Shown piece by piece: positions 32,625 to 40,379 of a stretch of 45,759 bases of DNA. A program made the position numbers and the translations under genes. The notes below the pieces were generated by a model, which worked only from the letters and a program-made list of their open reading frames with translations, was not told the origin of the DNA and searched no databases. Every line of letters begins with the position of its first letter. Position 1 is the first letter of the stretch. The DNA is from Tabrizicola sp. (GTDB taxonomy: Bacteria; Pseudomonadota; Alphaproteobacteria; Rhodobacterales; Rhodobacteraceae), in contig NZ_JAEULP010000070.1 in the NCBI RefSeq assembly GCF_016792905.1, positions 1 through 45,759 on the forward strand. The letters are read 5' to 3'.

Positions 32625-33977
32625 TCACCAGCGCGCCACCGCTTCCCGCCAGCCCGCGACATAGCCCGTCCACAAGCGATCACTCTCAGGCATCACCTCC
32701 AGCCCCTTCGGCGCGGACACCGCCATCGGCCCCGCCAGAAGCGCCGCGCCCAAGCCCGTGCCCGCGCCTTGGCCCGAGCCGCGAACAACCCGCCCCGTCG
32801 CCGTCGCCAGCATCCGCAGGAAGGGAAGATTCCCCCCGAAGGCCCCCTCGACGATCACCGGCCCCTCGGCCCCGGCCAGCGACAAACACTCCGCCCCCAT
32901 CAGTGCCGCATAAAACGACGCCGCCGCCATCCGCGCGCCGCCCTCCGGCTCTCCGCCGATCCAGCCGAACCGCTTGCCCGGAAACGGCCCTGTCTCGGGA
33001 TGCAGGGACGGCATCGCCATCACCCGTTCCTCCAGCACCCCACGCAGATCATCCGGCGACGGCTCGACGATCCGCCCCCCCATGATCTCATCCATCTCGC
33101 GCCCGCCCATGAACCGTGCGGTCGGGACCGGCTGGCCCAGCGCGTTCACGTTCACCAGCACGTCCCGGCCTGCCTCCAACTCTGGCGGCCGACCGCCCAG
33201 CGCCATCACGATCATCCAGGTCCCGGTCGACAGCACCCCGCAGGGCGCCTCTGCCAGATGCGGCACCAGCGAGGCGTTGGAATCATGGATGCCGCACAAG
33301 ACCGGCGTCCCCGCGGGCAGACCCGTCGCTGCCGCCACCTCCGGCAGCACCGGCCCCAGCACATCCGCGGCCTTCCGAACCGGAGGCAACGAGCTGTCCC
33401 ACCCCATCCGCGTCACCAGCGAGGAAAACCGCCCCTCCCACGGGTTCCACAGATCGGTATGACAGCCCAGCGAGGTCGCCTCGCTTGTCGCAACGCCCGA
33501 CAGCCGGAACGCCCAGTACTGCGCCAGCATCAGGACATGACGCACCCTCGTGAAGTCTTCCGGAAACGCGCGGGACAGCCAGAACAGCTGCGCCCCGACA
33601 TTCAGCCCGCCCGGCAGCCTCGGCGACCCCGTCTCCTGAAATTCCGGCCGGACCGCGTCATACTCCGCCGCCATAAGGTCCGGCCCGTCATGTTCGTAAT
33701 CCAGCATCGGCAGCGCCAGCCCGCCCCGATCATCGACCAGCACCGCCGCCGCGCCATGCGTGGTGATCGACACCGCATCCACCCCCCGCGCCGCCGCAGC
33801 CCGCAGCCCGCCCAACGCGAAAGCCCACAGCATCTCGATGTCATGATGCGGATAGAGCCCATCCCGCCGCACCGCATTCGGAGTGCGCGCCAGCACCTCC
33901 TCGGCCCCGGTCGCGAGATCCACGACCAGCACCTTGGCGTTGGTCTTGCCAATATCCAGAACTGCAATCCGCCGCAT
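32625..33977 (-). CDS. rhaK: L-rhamnulokinase, FGGY family (RhaK/RhaB)
   Basis: The 450-residue kinase has the FGGY N-terminal phosphate loop [19 protein letters not shown], then [28 protein letters not shown] and [13 protein letters not shown], and the C-terminal [17 protein letters not shown] with [13 protein letters not shown]. It should phosphorylate L-rhamnulose to rhamnulose-1-phosphate before RhaD acts. The second ATG (33977) is chosen because GGAGG lies seven bases before it but only one base before the first ATG. In rhizobial operons the kinase follows the mutarotase on the same strand; here it is inverted. Confidence 0.9.
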   Translation of the reverse strand: MRRIAVLDIGKTNAKVLVVDLATGAEEVLARTPNAVRRDGLYPHHDIEMLWAFALGGLRAAAARGVDAVSITTHGAAAVLVDDRGGLALPMLDYEHDGPDLMAAEYDAVRPEFQETGSPRLPGGLNVGAQLFWLSRAFPEDFTRVRHVLMLAQYWAFRLSGVATSEATSLGCHTDLWNPWEGRFSSLVTRMGWDSSLPPVRKAADVLGPVLPEVAAATGLPAGTPVLCGIHDSNASLVPHLAEAPCGVLSTGTWMIVMALGGRPPELEAGRDVLVNVNALGQPVPTARFMGGREMDEIMGGRIVEPSPDDLRGVLEERVMAMPSLHPETGPFPGKRFGWIGGEPEGGARMAAASFYAALMGAECLSLAGAEGPVIVEGAFGGNLPFLRMLATATGRVVRGSGQGAGTGLGAALLAGPMAVSAPKGLEVMPESDRLWTGYVAGWREAVARW

Positions 33978-34044
33978 CCGCATGCCTCCGGGAACCGCCC
34001 GGGAACAAGCCTATCCGATTGATTTCAATGCGGGAAGCTAAGGA

Positions 34045-34120
34045 TGGTGACCCCGGATGGATTCGAACCATCGACCTGCCGCTTAGGAGGCGGCCGCTCT
34101 ATCCCCTGAGCTACGGGGCC
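34045..34120 (-). tRNA. tRNA-Arg (anticodon CCT)
   Basis: The minus strand folds as a complete 76-base tRNA: acceptor GGCCCCG/CGGGGTC, D-arm GCTCAGGGGATAGAGC, anticodon stem GCCGC/GCGGC with loop CTCCTAA (anticodon CCT, reading AGG), T-arm with GGTTCGAATCC and an encoded 3' CCA. It lies between the kinase and the LacI-family gene. No direct copy of its 3' end is seen near the far end of the rhamnose locus. Confidence 0.97.
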
Positions 34121-34279
34121 ACGGCTTCCTCATGCGACGAAACCGCGCCCATTTCAACCACCGGGAAAAGAAAAGGGGAGGCAAGTTTGGCCCACTACCT
34201 CCCCCTTGGTCCGTCGCATCCAGTTTGAGAGCTTGCAGGACACGCCAGATATGACCAGCTTCAGGGAGACACCTTTGGC

Positions 34280-34294
34280 TGTTAGCGGTAACAT
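34280..34294. promoter_or_regulatory. LacI-type operator candidate
   Basis: TGTTAGCGGTAACAT is a near-perfect palindrome (TGTTA-n4-TAACA) that matches the ATGTTA-N4-TAACAT class of operators recognised by GntR-like LacI-family repressors. It lies 80-94 bases before the chosen start of the LacI-family gene. A half-site GCGCTAACA occurs at 34332-34340, downstream of it, so autoregulation is likely. Confidence 0.55.
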
Positions 34295-34373
34295 TAGCAG
34301 ATGAAACCGGCTTGGACAAGCTTTCTCTTTGGCGCTAACAAAGGGTATTGCAGCCCCGTGCCGGAAAAGCCCC

Positions 34374-35393
34374 TTGACCAAGATCACGCCCGACCCGCGC
34401 CACACCCTGACCCTCCGCGACGTGTCCGAAGCCTCGGGCGTTTCGGAAATGACTGTCAGCCGGGTCCTGCGCAACCGGGGCGACGTCTCCGCCCCCACCC
34501 GGGAAAAGGTGCTGGAGGCCGCCCGCGCCCTTGGCTACGTGCCGAACAAGATCGCCGGGGCGCTCGCCTCCCAGCGCGTGAACCTGGTGGGCGTGGTGAT
34601 CCCGTCGCTGTCCAACATGGTCTTCCCCGAGGTTATGACCGGCATCTCCGAAACGCTGGTCGGCACCGGTCTGCAACCCGTGGTCGGCGTCACCAACTAC
34701 CTGCCCGACCGCGAGGAAAGCGTCATCTACGAAATGCTGTCCTGGCGCCCGTCGGGGATGATCATCGCGGGCCTTGAGCACTCCGCGGCCTCCCGCGCCA
34801 TGCTGGCGCGCGCCGGAATCCCTATCGTCGAGATCATGGACATCGACGGCGACCCGATCAATCACGCCGTCGGCATCTCGCACCGCCGCGCCGGACGACA
34901 GATGGCCGAGGCGATCATCGCCGCAGGCTACCGCAAGATCGCCTTCCTCGGCACCCAGATGCCGAACGACTTCCGCGCAAAGAAGCGGCTGGAGGGGTTC
35001 GAAGAGGCGCTTGCCAAGGCTGGCCTGTCGTTGGTCGACCGCGAATTCTACTCGGGCGGCTCGGCGCTGCTGAAGGGCCGCGAGATGACGGCGGCCGTCC
35101 TGACCCGCAGCCCGGATGTCGATTTCCTGTATTACTCCAACGACATGATCGGTGCCGGGGGCCTCCTCTACTGCCTGGACAAGGGCCTGGACGTCCCCGG
35201 CCGCATCGGCCTCGCCGGGTTCAACGGGGTGGAGCTGCTGGACGGTCTTCCAAGGAAACTTGCCACGATGGATGCCTGTCGGCTGGAAATCGGGAAGAAG
35301 GCCGCCAGGATCATCGCCGAAGCTCCCGGGGTGGCGCAGGTGGAGGAGCTGTTCCCGACGCTGGAACCCGGGGATACGATCCGTCATGCGTAG
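34374..35393 (+). CDS. LacI-family transcriptional regulator, GntR-like
   Basis: The 339-residue protein has the LacI HTH (TLRDVSEASGVSEMTVSRVL near 14, then hinge region YVPNKIAGALAS) and a periplasmic-binding-like sensor domain (GVVIPSLSNMVFPEVMTGIS; RPSGMIIAGLEH; LYYSNDMIGAGGLLYCLDKG). Similarity in the hinge and operator suggests the gluconate-type GntR subgroup, but no gluconate gene is nearby. No ATG is available: TTG at 34374 has GGAAAAG upstream, and TTG at 34329 is the alternative; an in-frame stop at 34302 excludes earlier starts. A relation to the rhamnose genes is not shown. Confidence 0.85.
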   Translation: MTKITPDPRHTLTLRDVSEASGVSEMTVSRVLRNRGDVSAPTREKVLEAARALGYVPNKIAGALASQRVNLVGVVIPSLSNMVFPEVMTGISETLVGTGLQPVVGVTNYLPDREESVIYEMLSWRPSGMIIAGLEHSAASRAMLARAGIPIVEIMDIDGDPINHAVGISHRRAGRQMAEAIIAAGYRKIAFLGTQMPNDFRAKKRLEGFEEALAKAGLSLVDREFYSGGSALLKGREMTAAVLTRSPDVDFLYYSNDMIGAGGLLYCLDKGLDVPGRIGLAGFNGVELLDGLPRKLATMDACRLEIGKKAARIIAEAPGVAQVEELFPTLEPGDTIRHA

Positions 35394-35443
35394 GGTGCGC
35401 TACGAGCCCACCGTCGGATGGTGCGGCTCTTAGCGCACCCTAC
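35390..35443. repeat. 54-base imperfect palindrome overlapping the regulator stop codon
   Basis: Outer arms GTAGGGTGCGCTA (35390-35402) and TAGCGCACCCTAC (35431-35443) are perfect 13-base inverted repeats; inner arms GAGCC/GGCTC and CACC/GGTG extend the stem to 22 pairs with a single unpaired base on each side and a seven-base loop. The left arm contains the stop codon of the LacI-family gene. It may act as a terminator although no T-run follows, or it may be a mobile REP/MITE-like element. Confidence 0.6.
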
Positions 35444-35513
35444 ACCATTTCTGGACCTTACCACCTGGTTAACGCCAGCGCGTAACCCATTGATTTTCAA
35501 AGGCTCAGAAATC

Positions 35514-35528
35514 TGTCCACCGTGGACA
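35514..35528. repeat. 15-base palindrome next to the UPF0434 stop
   Basis: TGTCCAC-C-GTGGACA is a perfect seven-base inverted repeat around one base, directly abutting the end of the leftward UPF0434/Trm112-like gene. Its role is unknown; a transcription end or protein binding site is possible. Confidence 0.4.
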
Positions 35529-35705
35529 CTACTCCAGCTCCCGCGCTTCGCTGACCAGCATGACCGGGATCCCGTCCCGGATCGGAAAGGCCAGGTGGGC
35601 CGCCTTCGAGATCAGCTCCTGCTTCTCGGCATCATAGGTCAGCACCGCATGGGTGACGGGGCAGACCAGCGCCTCCAGCATCTTCCGGTCGGCGGGTTCG
35701 CTCAT
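35529..35705 (-). CDS. UPF0434/Trm112-like small protein
   Basis: The 58-residue protein (starting [20 protein letters not shown], ending EARELE) is readable only in this frame and matches the UPF0434 (YcaR/Trm112-like) pattern of LLEILVCPVC...; the ending [20 protein letters not shown] is typical. Trm112 proteins stabilise methyltransferases. The usual second cysteine is Thr here (CPVT rather than CPxC), so a zinc site is not supported. Its ATG overlaps the stop of the Lon-domain gene by four bases, so they are translationally coupled. Confidence 0.88.
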   Translation of the reverse strand: MSEPADRKMLEALVCPVTHAVLTYDAEKQELISKAAHLAFPIRDGIPVMLVSEARELE

Positions 35706-36349
35706 TGCAGGGTCTCCTCTTCGCCACTGGCGCGGAGCGCGAATTCGATCAGCGTGACGATGGTCTCGCGCCGGGTGGTCAGGGTGGGCGCTTCCAGCAG
35801 GGCCTGCTTGTCCTCGGGCGAGAAGGGGCAGAGCATGGAAAGCGAGTTGATCAAGAGCTCCGCCTCGGCCTCCTTCAGGCTGTCCCAGTCGGTCGAGAGG
35901 TTGAGCCGGGAGAAGTAGCGGGCGAGGAGGCCCATGAACTCCTCGCGGCGGAAGCCGGGGTCATCCTCGGTCGGTCCCAGGTCGCGGGCGAAGGGGGCCC
36001 AGTCGACCAGGCATCGACGGTAGGGGGCGAAGCCCTGCACCTCTTCCTTCACCCGGTAGCGGGAAATCCCGGAGAGCGTGATCATGTAGCGCCCGTCCTC
36101 GGTCTCCGAAAACCCGGTCAGCCGCCCCGCGCAGCCGATCGCCTGCAGGCGCTTCTCCCCGGCGGGGGTCTCGCGGGGCTGGATCATCCCGATCAGCCGG
36201 TGGCTGGTCTTCAGGCAATCCTCGATCATCGCCAGATAGCGCGGTTCGAAGATATGCAGCGGCAGCCGGGCCCGCGGCAGCATGAGCGCGCCCGGCAGGG
36301 GGAAGACCGGGATGGTATCCGGCAGGTCGGCGGAGGTGATCATGGGCAT
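35702..36349 (-). CDS. Lon substrate-binding-domain protein
   Basis: The 215-residue protein is a stand-alone LON_substr_bdg (PUA-like) domain: [20 protein letters not shown] followed by [14 protein letters not shown], then [20 protein letters not shown] and a helical C-terminal half ([41 protein letters not shown]). It has no AAA+ or protease domain and so is not a protease by itself. Its function is not well established. It is next to a YbbN-type thioredoxin, 21 bases upstream, an arrangement I recall in many alphaproteobacteria that may hint at a proteostasis role. Confidence 0.92.
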   Translation of the reverse strand: MPMITSADLPDTIPVFPLPGALMLPRARLPLHIFEPRYLAMIEDCLKTSHRLIGMIQPRETPAGEKRLQAIGCAGRLTGFSETEDGRYMITLSGISRYRVKEEVQGFAPYRRCLVDWAPFARDLGPTEDDPGFRREEFMGLLARYFSRLNLSTDWDSLKEAEAELLINSLSMLCPFSPEDKQALLEAPTLTTRRETIVTLIEFALRASGEEETLQ

Positions 36350-36370
36350 GAGGGTAGCCCGCGTCAGGGA

Positions 36371-37273
36371 TCAGGCAAATATCATCGACGAAAGGCGGCG
36401 GCGACCGGCAAGGACGATGGGATCCTGCGGCTTCAACGCCTCGAAGATCGTGAAGAGCTGGGTCTTGGCCGCGCCGTCGTTCCATTCGCGGTCGCGGCGG
36501 AAGAGTTCGAGGAGTTCGTCCACCGCTTCCTTCTGGTTCCCGGCAGCCAGCAGCGCGGCGGCGAGGTCGTAGCGGGCCTGGTGATCGTCGGGGTTCACTT
36601 GGACCGCCGCGCGAAGCTCGGCCTCCGGCCCGGCATTGGCTGCCTGCTTCGCCAGTTCCAGCTGGGCGCGGACGGCGTCGAGTTCCTTCGACTTCGCGAT
36701 GGCGGCAGGGGCGGCAGCGATCAGCCCCTCGGCCTGGTCGAGGTTCGAGAGAGCCAGGTGCGCGCGGATAAGGCCACCGTAGGCCGCCGCATTCTCCGGC
36801 TCCTCCCCAAGAATCGCGGCGAAGGTTTCGGCGGCATCCACTGCCGCGCCCTCGGTCAGCATGTCCTCGGCCGCCTGGATCGCCTCGGCCAGCCCGCCGT
36901 CACCGGCAAGGGCCGAGACGCGGTCGACAAAGGCCTTGAGTTCGGACGCGGGTACGGCGCCCTGGAACCCGTCGACCGGCTGGCCCTGCCAGAAGGCGTA
37001 GACCGTGGGGATCGACTGGATGCGCAACTGCGCGGCGATGCGCTGGTTCTTGTCGACGTCGACCTTTGCCATGCGCACCTTGCCGCCCGCGGCAGTAACG
37101 GCGGCTTCCAGCATCGGGCCAAGCGTCTTGCAAGGCCCGCACCAGGTGGCCCAGAAGTCGACGATGACCGGCACTTCGCGGCTGGTTTCGATCACCTCTG
37201 CCATGAAGGTGGCCTCGGTCACGTCCTTGATCAGATCAACTTCAGCTTGCGGCTTTTCGCTTAGTCCCAGCAT
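36371..37273 (-). CDS. Thioredoxin-domain co-chaperone, YbbN/CnoX-like
   Basis: The 300-residue protein has an N-terminal thioredoxin domain with the intact active site WCGPC (44-48) and IPTVYAFWQGQPVDGF, followed by a TPR-like helical domain (about 125-300, with AAETFAAILGEEPENAAAYG and NPDDHQARYDLAAALLAAGN). YbbN/CnoX proteins are holdases that hand clients to GroEL or DnaK; some lack redox cysteines, this one retains both. It is first in the operon with the Lon-domain and Trm112-like genes. No signal peptide, so cytoplasmic. Confidence 0.92.
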   Translation of the reverse strand: MLGLSEKPQAEVDLIKDVTEATFMAEVIETSREVPVIVDFWATWCGPCKTLGPMLEAAVTAAGGKVRMAKVDVDKNQRIAAQLRIQSIPTVYAFWQGQPVDGFQGAVPASELKAFVDRVSALAGDGGLAEAIQAAEDMLTEGAAVDAAETFAAILGEEPENAAAYGGLIRAHLALSNLDQAEGLIAAAPAAIAKSKELDAVRAQLELAKQAANAGPEAELRAAVQVNPDDHQARYDLAAALLAAGNQKEAVDELLELFRRDREWNDGAAKTQLFTIFEALKPQDPIVLAGRRRLSSMIFA

Positions 37274-37333
37274 GGCGGACTCCTGTCGGATGTTTGCCCA
37301 TATATGGCGGGGCGGAAGCGAAAGGCCAAGGGG

Positions 37334-37891
37334 TCAGCCCCAGTGGCAGTCGGCGAGATGGTCGTTGACCATGCCCGATGCCTGCATGAACGCATAGGTG
37401 ATGGTGGGCCCGACGAAATTGAAGCCCTCGCGCTTCAGTGCCTTCGACATGGCCTGAGATTGCGCGGTCTGGCCGGGGACATCGCCATGGGTTCGCGGGC
37501 GGGGCGAGGGCGGCGGGGCGAAAGCCCACAGGAAGGCCGAGAAGCCTTCGCGCGCCTCGATCCGCAGGAAGGCTTGGGCGCCCCGGATCGTACCTTCGAT
37601 CTTGCCGCGGTGGCGGACAATGCCGGGATCGCCTAGCAAGCGAGCCGTCTCGGGCTCGCCCCAGCTCGCGATCAGCTCAGGTTCGAAACCCCTGAAGGCC
37701 GCGCGGAACCCCTCGCGCTTGCGCAGGATGGTGATCCAGGACAGCCCGGCTTGGAAGCTCTCCAGAATCAGCAGCTCGAACAGGCGGCGAGGATCATGCT
37801 CCGGGCGGCCCCATTCATGGTCGTGGTAGGCAACGTAAAGCGGATCGGTGCCGCACCAGGGACAGCGGGTCAAATTGTCGGCATTTTTCAT
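37334..37891 (-). CDS. tag: DNA-3-methyladenine glycosylase I
   Basis: The 185-residue protein has the Tag landmarks: RCPWCGTDPLYVAYHDHEWG at 9-28 (with the zinc Cys and His), FELLILESFQAGLSWITILR with the catalytic Glu, NFVGPTITYAFMQASGMVND near 158 and the C-terminal His/Cys zinc ligands in NDHLADCHWG. It excises 3-methyladenine from alkylated DNA. The ATG at 37891 gives the normal start, with AAGG upstream; the longer open frame is spurious. A LexA-like box lies 35-49 bases upstream. Confidence 0.95.
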   Translation of the reverse strand: MKNADNLTRCPWCGTDPLYVAYHDHEWGRPEHDPRRLFELLILESFQAGLSWITILRKREGFRAAFRGFEPELIASWGEPETARLLGDPGIVRHRGKIEGTIRGAQAFLRIEAREGFSAFLWAFAPPPSPRPRTHGDVPGQTAQSQAMSKALKREGFNFVGPTITYAFMQASGMVNDHLADCHWG

Positions 37892-37925
37892 CGGCGAACC
37901 TTGGTCTGGGCTACGGGACAGGTTG

Positions 37926-37940
37926 GAACAAAATGCGAAT
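37926..37940. promoter_or_regulatory. LexA-like box between tag and the EAL gene
   Basis: GAAC-AAAATGC-GAAT has the spaced direct-repeat layout of alphaproteobacterial LexA boxes (GAAC-N7-GAAC, GTTC-N7-GTTC on the other strand), with one mismatch in the last base. It lies 35 bases before the tag start, so damage-inducible expression is plausible. Confidence 0.4.
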
Positions 37941-38008
37941 ATTGATCTTCCGTTTACTGATGGCAGGCTAGGGTGTCGAGCGTCGAATGCTCTGGCCGGG
38001 GGGGTTGC

Positions 38009-38863
38009 ATGAGCTATCTGAAGGAACCGAAGTCGTCGAAGTTCGACCGCGACCCCGCGCTGGCGAGTCCGCTTGCCGCGGCGATTTCGGCGCAGGACCG
38101 GGAAACTCTGGCAATGGTCGCCTCGGCCCTGAAGGACCGGCGGATGCGGCTCGCGTTCCAGCCGGTGGTCTATGCGGCCGACCCGTCGGTGATCGGTTTC
38201 TTCGAAGGTTTCATCCGCCTTCTGAACTTGCGTGACCAGGTGATCCCCGCACGGGACTTCATGGGTGCAGTGGAACAGCAGCAACTGGGGCGCGAGATCG
38301 ACTGCGCAGCCCTGCAGCTGGGACTTATGGCGATGCAGCGCAATCCGCAGATCCGGGTGTCGATCAACATGTCGGCAAGATCCGTCGGCTATCGTCCCTG
38401 GACGGACATCCTGCGCCGTGCCTTGCAGGATTCACCGCGGCTGGGTGCCAACCTGATTCTGGAGATCAGCGAGGCGTCCGCCCTGCAGGTGCCCGATGTG
38501 CTGAAGCCCTTCATGTCGGACATGCGCGAACACGGAATCGTCTTCGCGCTGGACGATTTCGGAGCAGGGATGACCTCGCTGCGTGTTCTGCAGGACCTGG
38601 GGTTCGAGATCGCCAAGATTGACGGCAGCCTGGTCAAGCACGTCGATCGCCTTTCCGAAGGCCAGGCCGTCGTTCGGGCCGCAATCGCGATGGCCGAGGA
38701 GCTGGGCATGTATGTGGTTGCAGAAGCGGTCGAAACCGAGGGCGAAGCGACCTGGTTGCGCGAAGCAGGGGTGGGGTGCTTGCAGGGCTATCTCTTCGGC
38801 CCGCCGACGGTGACACCCGACTTTCGCGCCTTCCGGCACGGCAGACCAACTGTGACCGTCTGA
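38009..38863 (+). CDS. Stand-alone EAL-domain protein (c-di-GMP phosphodiesterase-like)
   Basis: The 284-residue protein is almost entirely an EAL domain. The EAL motif itself reads EGF (E66 kept), and the other catalytic residues are present: N120 in SINMSA, E152 in LEISEAS, D182-D183 in DDFGAGMTSL, K203 in AKIDGSL, E239 and E242 in EAVETEG, and Q259 in LQGYLFG. It probably hydrolyses cyclic di-GMP, though the EAL change may reduce activity. No sensory or GGDEF domain or membrane segment is attached, so control is probably at expression level. The ATG at 38009 is chosen over GTG at 37973. Confidence 0.88.
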   Translation: MSYLKEPKSSKFDRDPALASPLAAAISAQDRETLAMVASALKDRRMRLAFQPVVYAADPSVIGFFEGFIRLLNLRDQVIPARDFMGAVEQQQLGREIDCAALQLGLMAMQRNPQIRVSINMSARSVGYRPWTDILRRALQDSPRLGANLILEISEASALQVPDVLKPFMSDMREHGIVFALDDFGAGMTSLRVLQDLGFEIAKIDGSLVKHVDRLSEGQAVVRAAIAMAEELGMYVVAEAVETEGEATWLREAGVGCLQGYLFGPPTVTPDFRAFRHGRPTVTV

Positions 38864-38972
38864 TCGCCGCGGCGAAAAGCGTTTGCCGTCGGCTGTGCAT
38901 GCTTGGAACCTTTCCTGCTTCACTGCGGCAAGGCGACGCCGGACCTGTGCCCCATGCGCCATGGTTCTTGCA

Positions 38973-38998
38973 CTTGCAGCAAGATGCCCGTAGGGCAT
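38973..38998. promoter_or_regulatory. Two palindromes in the phaA upstream region
   Basis: CTTGC-A-GCAAG (38973-38983) and ATGCCC-GTA-GGGCAT (38984-38998) are adjacent perfect inverted repeats about 70-95 bases before phaA. CTTGCAGC recurs at 39033-39040. TGC/GCA-rich repeats resemble sites known for PhaR-type regulators of polyhydroxyalkanoate genes in Paracoccus and Rhodobacter; the match is loose. Confidence 0.35.
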
Positions 38999-39068
38999 GG
39001 ATGGACGCGGCGCGATACCCTCGTGCCACGGCCTTGCAGCTCTAGACGCATAGGGAGAGGACCTGGGA

Positions 39069-40244
39069 ATGACCAATGTCGTAATCGTGTCGGCGGGCCG
39101 CACCGCCGTGGGCAGCTTCAACGGCGCGTTCGCCAATACCCCGGCGCATGACCTTGGGGCAGCGGTGATCGAGGCGGTCGTCGCCCGGGCCGGCATCGAC
39201 AAGGCCGAAGTCGACGAGACGATCCTGGGCCAGGTGCTGACCGCCGGTCAGGGCCAGAACCCGGCACGGCAGGCGCATATCAAGGCGGGCCTGCCGAAGG
39301 AAGGCAGCGCCTGGTCCTTGAACCAGGTCTGCGGTTCCGGCCTGCGGGCGGTGGCGCTGGGGACGCAGCATGTCCAGCTGGGCGACGCGAAGATCGTCGT
39401 CGCGGGCGGGCAGGAATCGATGTCCCTCAGCCCCCACGTCGCGCATCTGCGGGCCGGGCAAAAGATGGGCGACTTGAACTTCATCGACTCGATGATCAAG
39501 GACGGGCTCTGGGACGCCTTCAACGGCTATCACATGGGCCAGACGGCTGAGAACGTCGCCAACCAGTGGCAGATTTCCCGCGACATGCAGGACGAATTCG
39601 CCCTCGCCAGCCAGAACAAGGCCGAGGCCGCACAGAAGGCCGGCAAGTTCAAGGACGAGATTATTCCGTTCACCATCAAGACCCGCAAGGGCGACATCGT
39701 GGTCGATGCCGATGAATACATCCGCCACGGCGCCACGATGGAGGCGATGCAGAAGCTGAAACCCGCCTTCGTCAAGGATGGTTCGGTCACGGCGGCCAAT
39801 GCCTCGGGCATCAACGATGGCGCTGCTGCGGTCGTGCTGATGACCATGGAAGAGGCCGCGAAGCGCGGGCTGAAGCCCTTGGCGCGCATCGCCAGCTACG
39901 CGACCGCCGGGCTCGACCCGTCGATCATGGGCGTCGGCCCGATCCATGCCTCGCGCAAGGCGCTGGCCAAGGCGGGCTGGAAGGTCGGCGACCTGGACCT
40001 CGTCGAGGCGAACGAGGCCTTTGCGGCGCAGGCCTGCGCGGTGAACAAGGACATGGGCTGGGACCCGTCGATCGTGAACGTGAACGGCGGCGCCATTGCC
40101 ATCGGCCACCCGATCGGCGCGAGCGGTGCGCGTATCCTGAACACGCTGCTGTTCGAGATGGGCCGCAGCGGGGCGAAGAAGGGCCTTGCCACCCTGTGCA
40201 TCGGCGGCGGCATGGGTGTTGCCATGTGCCTGGAGCGCGCGTGA
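39069..40244 (+). CDS. phaA: Acetyl-CoA acetyltransferase (beta-ketothiolase) PhaA
   Basis: The 391-residue thiolase has the acyl-accepting cysteine in [15 protein letters not shown] (about residue 88), the His in [20 protein letters not shown] (about 348), and the second Cys in [16 protein letters not shown] (about 378). It condenses two acetyl-CoA into acetoacetyl-CoA. With phaB, 135 bases downstream, it supplies (R)-3-hydroxybutyryl-CoA for polyhydroxybutyrate; no synthase gene lies in the window. GGGAGAGG lies before the ATG. Confidence 0.96.
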   Translation: MTNVVIVSAGRTAVGSFNGAFANTPAHDLGAAVIEAVVARAGIDKAEVDETILGQVLTAGQGQNPARQAHIKAGLPKEGSAWSLNQVCGSGLRAVALGTQHVQLGDAKIVVAGGQESMSLSPHVAHLRAGQKMGDLNFIDSMIKDGLWDAFNGYHMGQTAENVANQWQISRDMQDEFALASQNKAEAAQKAGKFKDEIIPFTIKTRKGDIVVDADEYIRHGATMEAMQKLKPAFVKDGSVTAANASGINDGAAAVVLMTMEEAAKRGLKPLARIASYATAGLDPSIMGVGPIHASRKALAKAGWKVGDLDLVEANEAFAAQACAVNKDMGWDPSIVNVNGGAIAIGHPIGASGARILNTLLFEMGRSGAKKGLATLCIGGGMGVAMCLERA

Positions 40245-40290
40245 CCCCCACTTGATACTGCGGCGCAGAAAAGTGTCGCGAATGCGAAAC

Positions 40291-40315
40291 GGGCGCGCAA
40301 TAATGTTGCGCGCCC
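40291..40315 (+). terminator. Strong hairpin between phaA and phaB
   Basis: GGGCGCGCAA and TTGCGCGCCC form a perfect ten-base stem with a TAATG loop; CGAAAC before and GTTTCG after could add pairs across a small bulge. The downstream sequence is AT-containing but lacks a T-run, so attenuation or partial termination is likely. Confidence 0.6.
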
Positions 40316-40379
40316 GAATTCGTTTCGGTAACAGGATTTCAATGGCATACGGTAGCATACCCTCAGGAGGAGAATCACG

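Noticed and set aside
34045-34120. Integration site scar at tRNA-Arg flanking a genomic island
   Set aside because: No duplicate of the tRNA 3' end near gyrB and no integrase gene were seen; only the general layout suggests it.
35444-35513. Additional small gene between the LacI-family gene and the UPF0434-like gene
   Set aside because: The short frames there have no ribosome binding site or recognisable pattern, and the space is taken up by palindromes.
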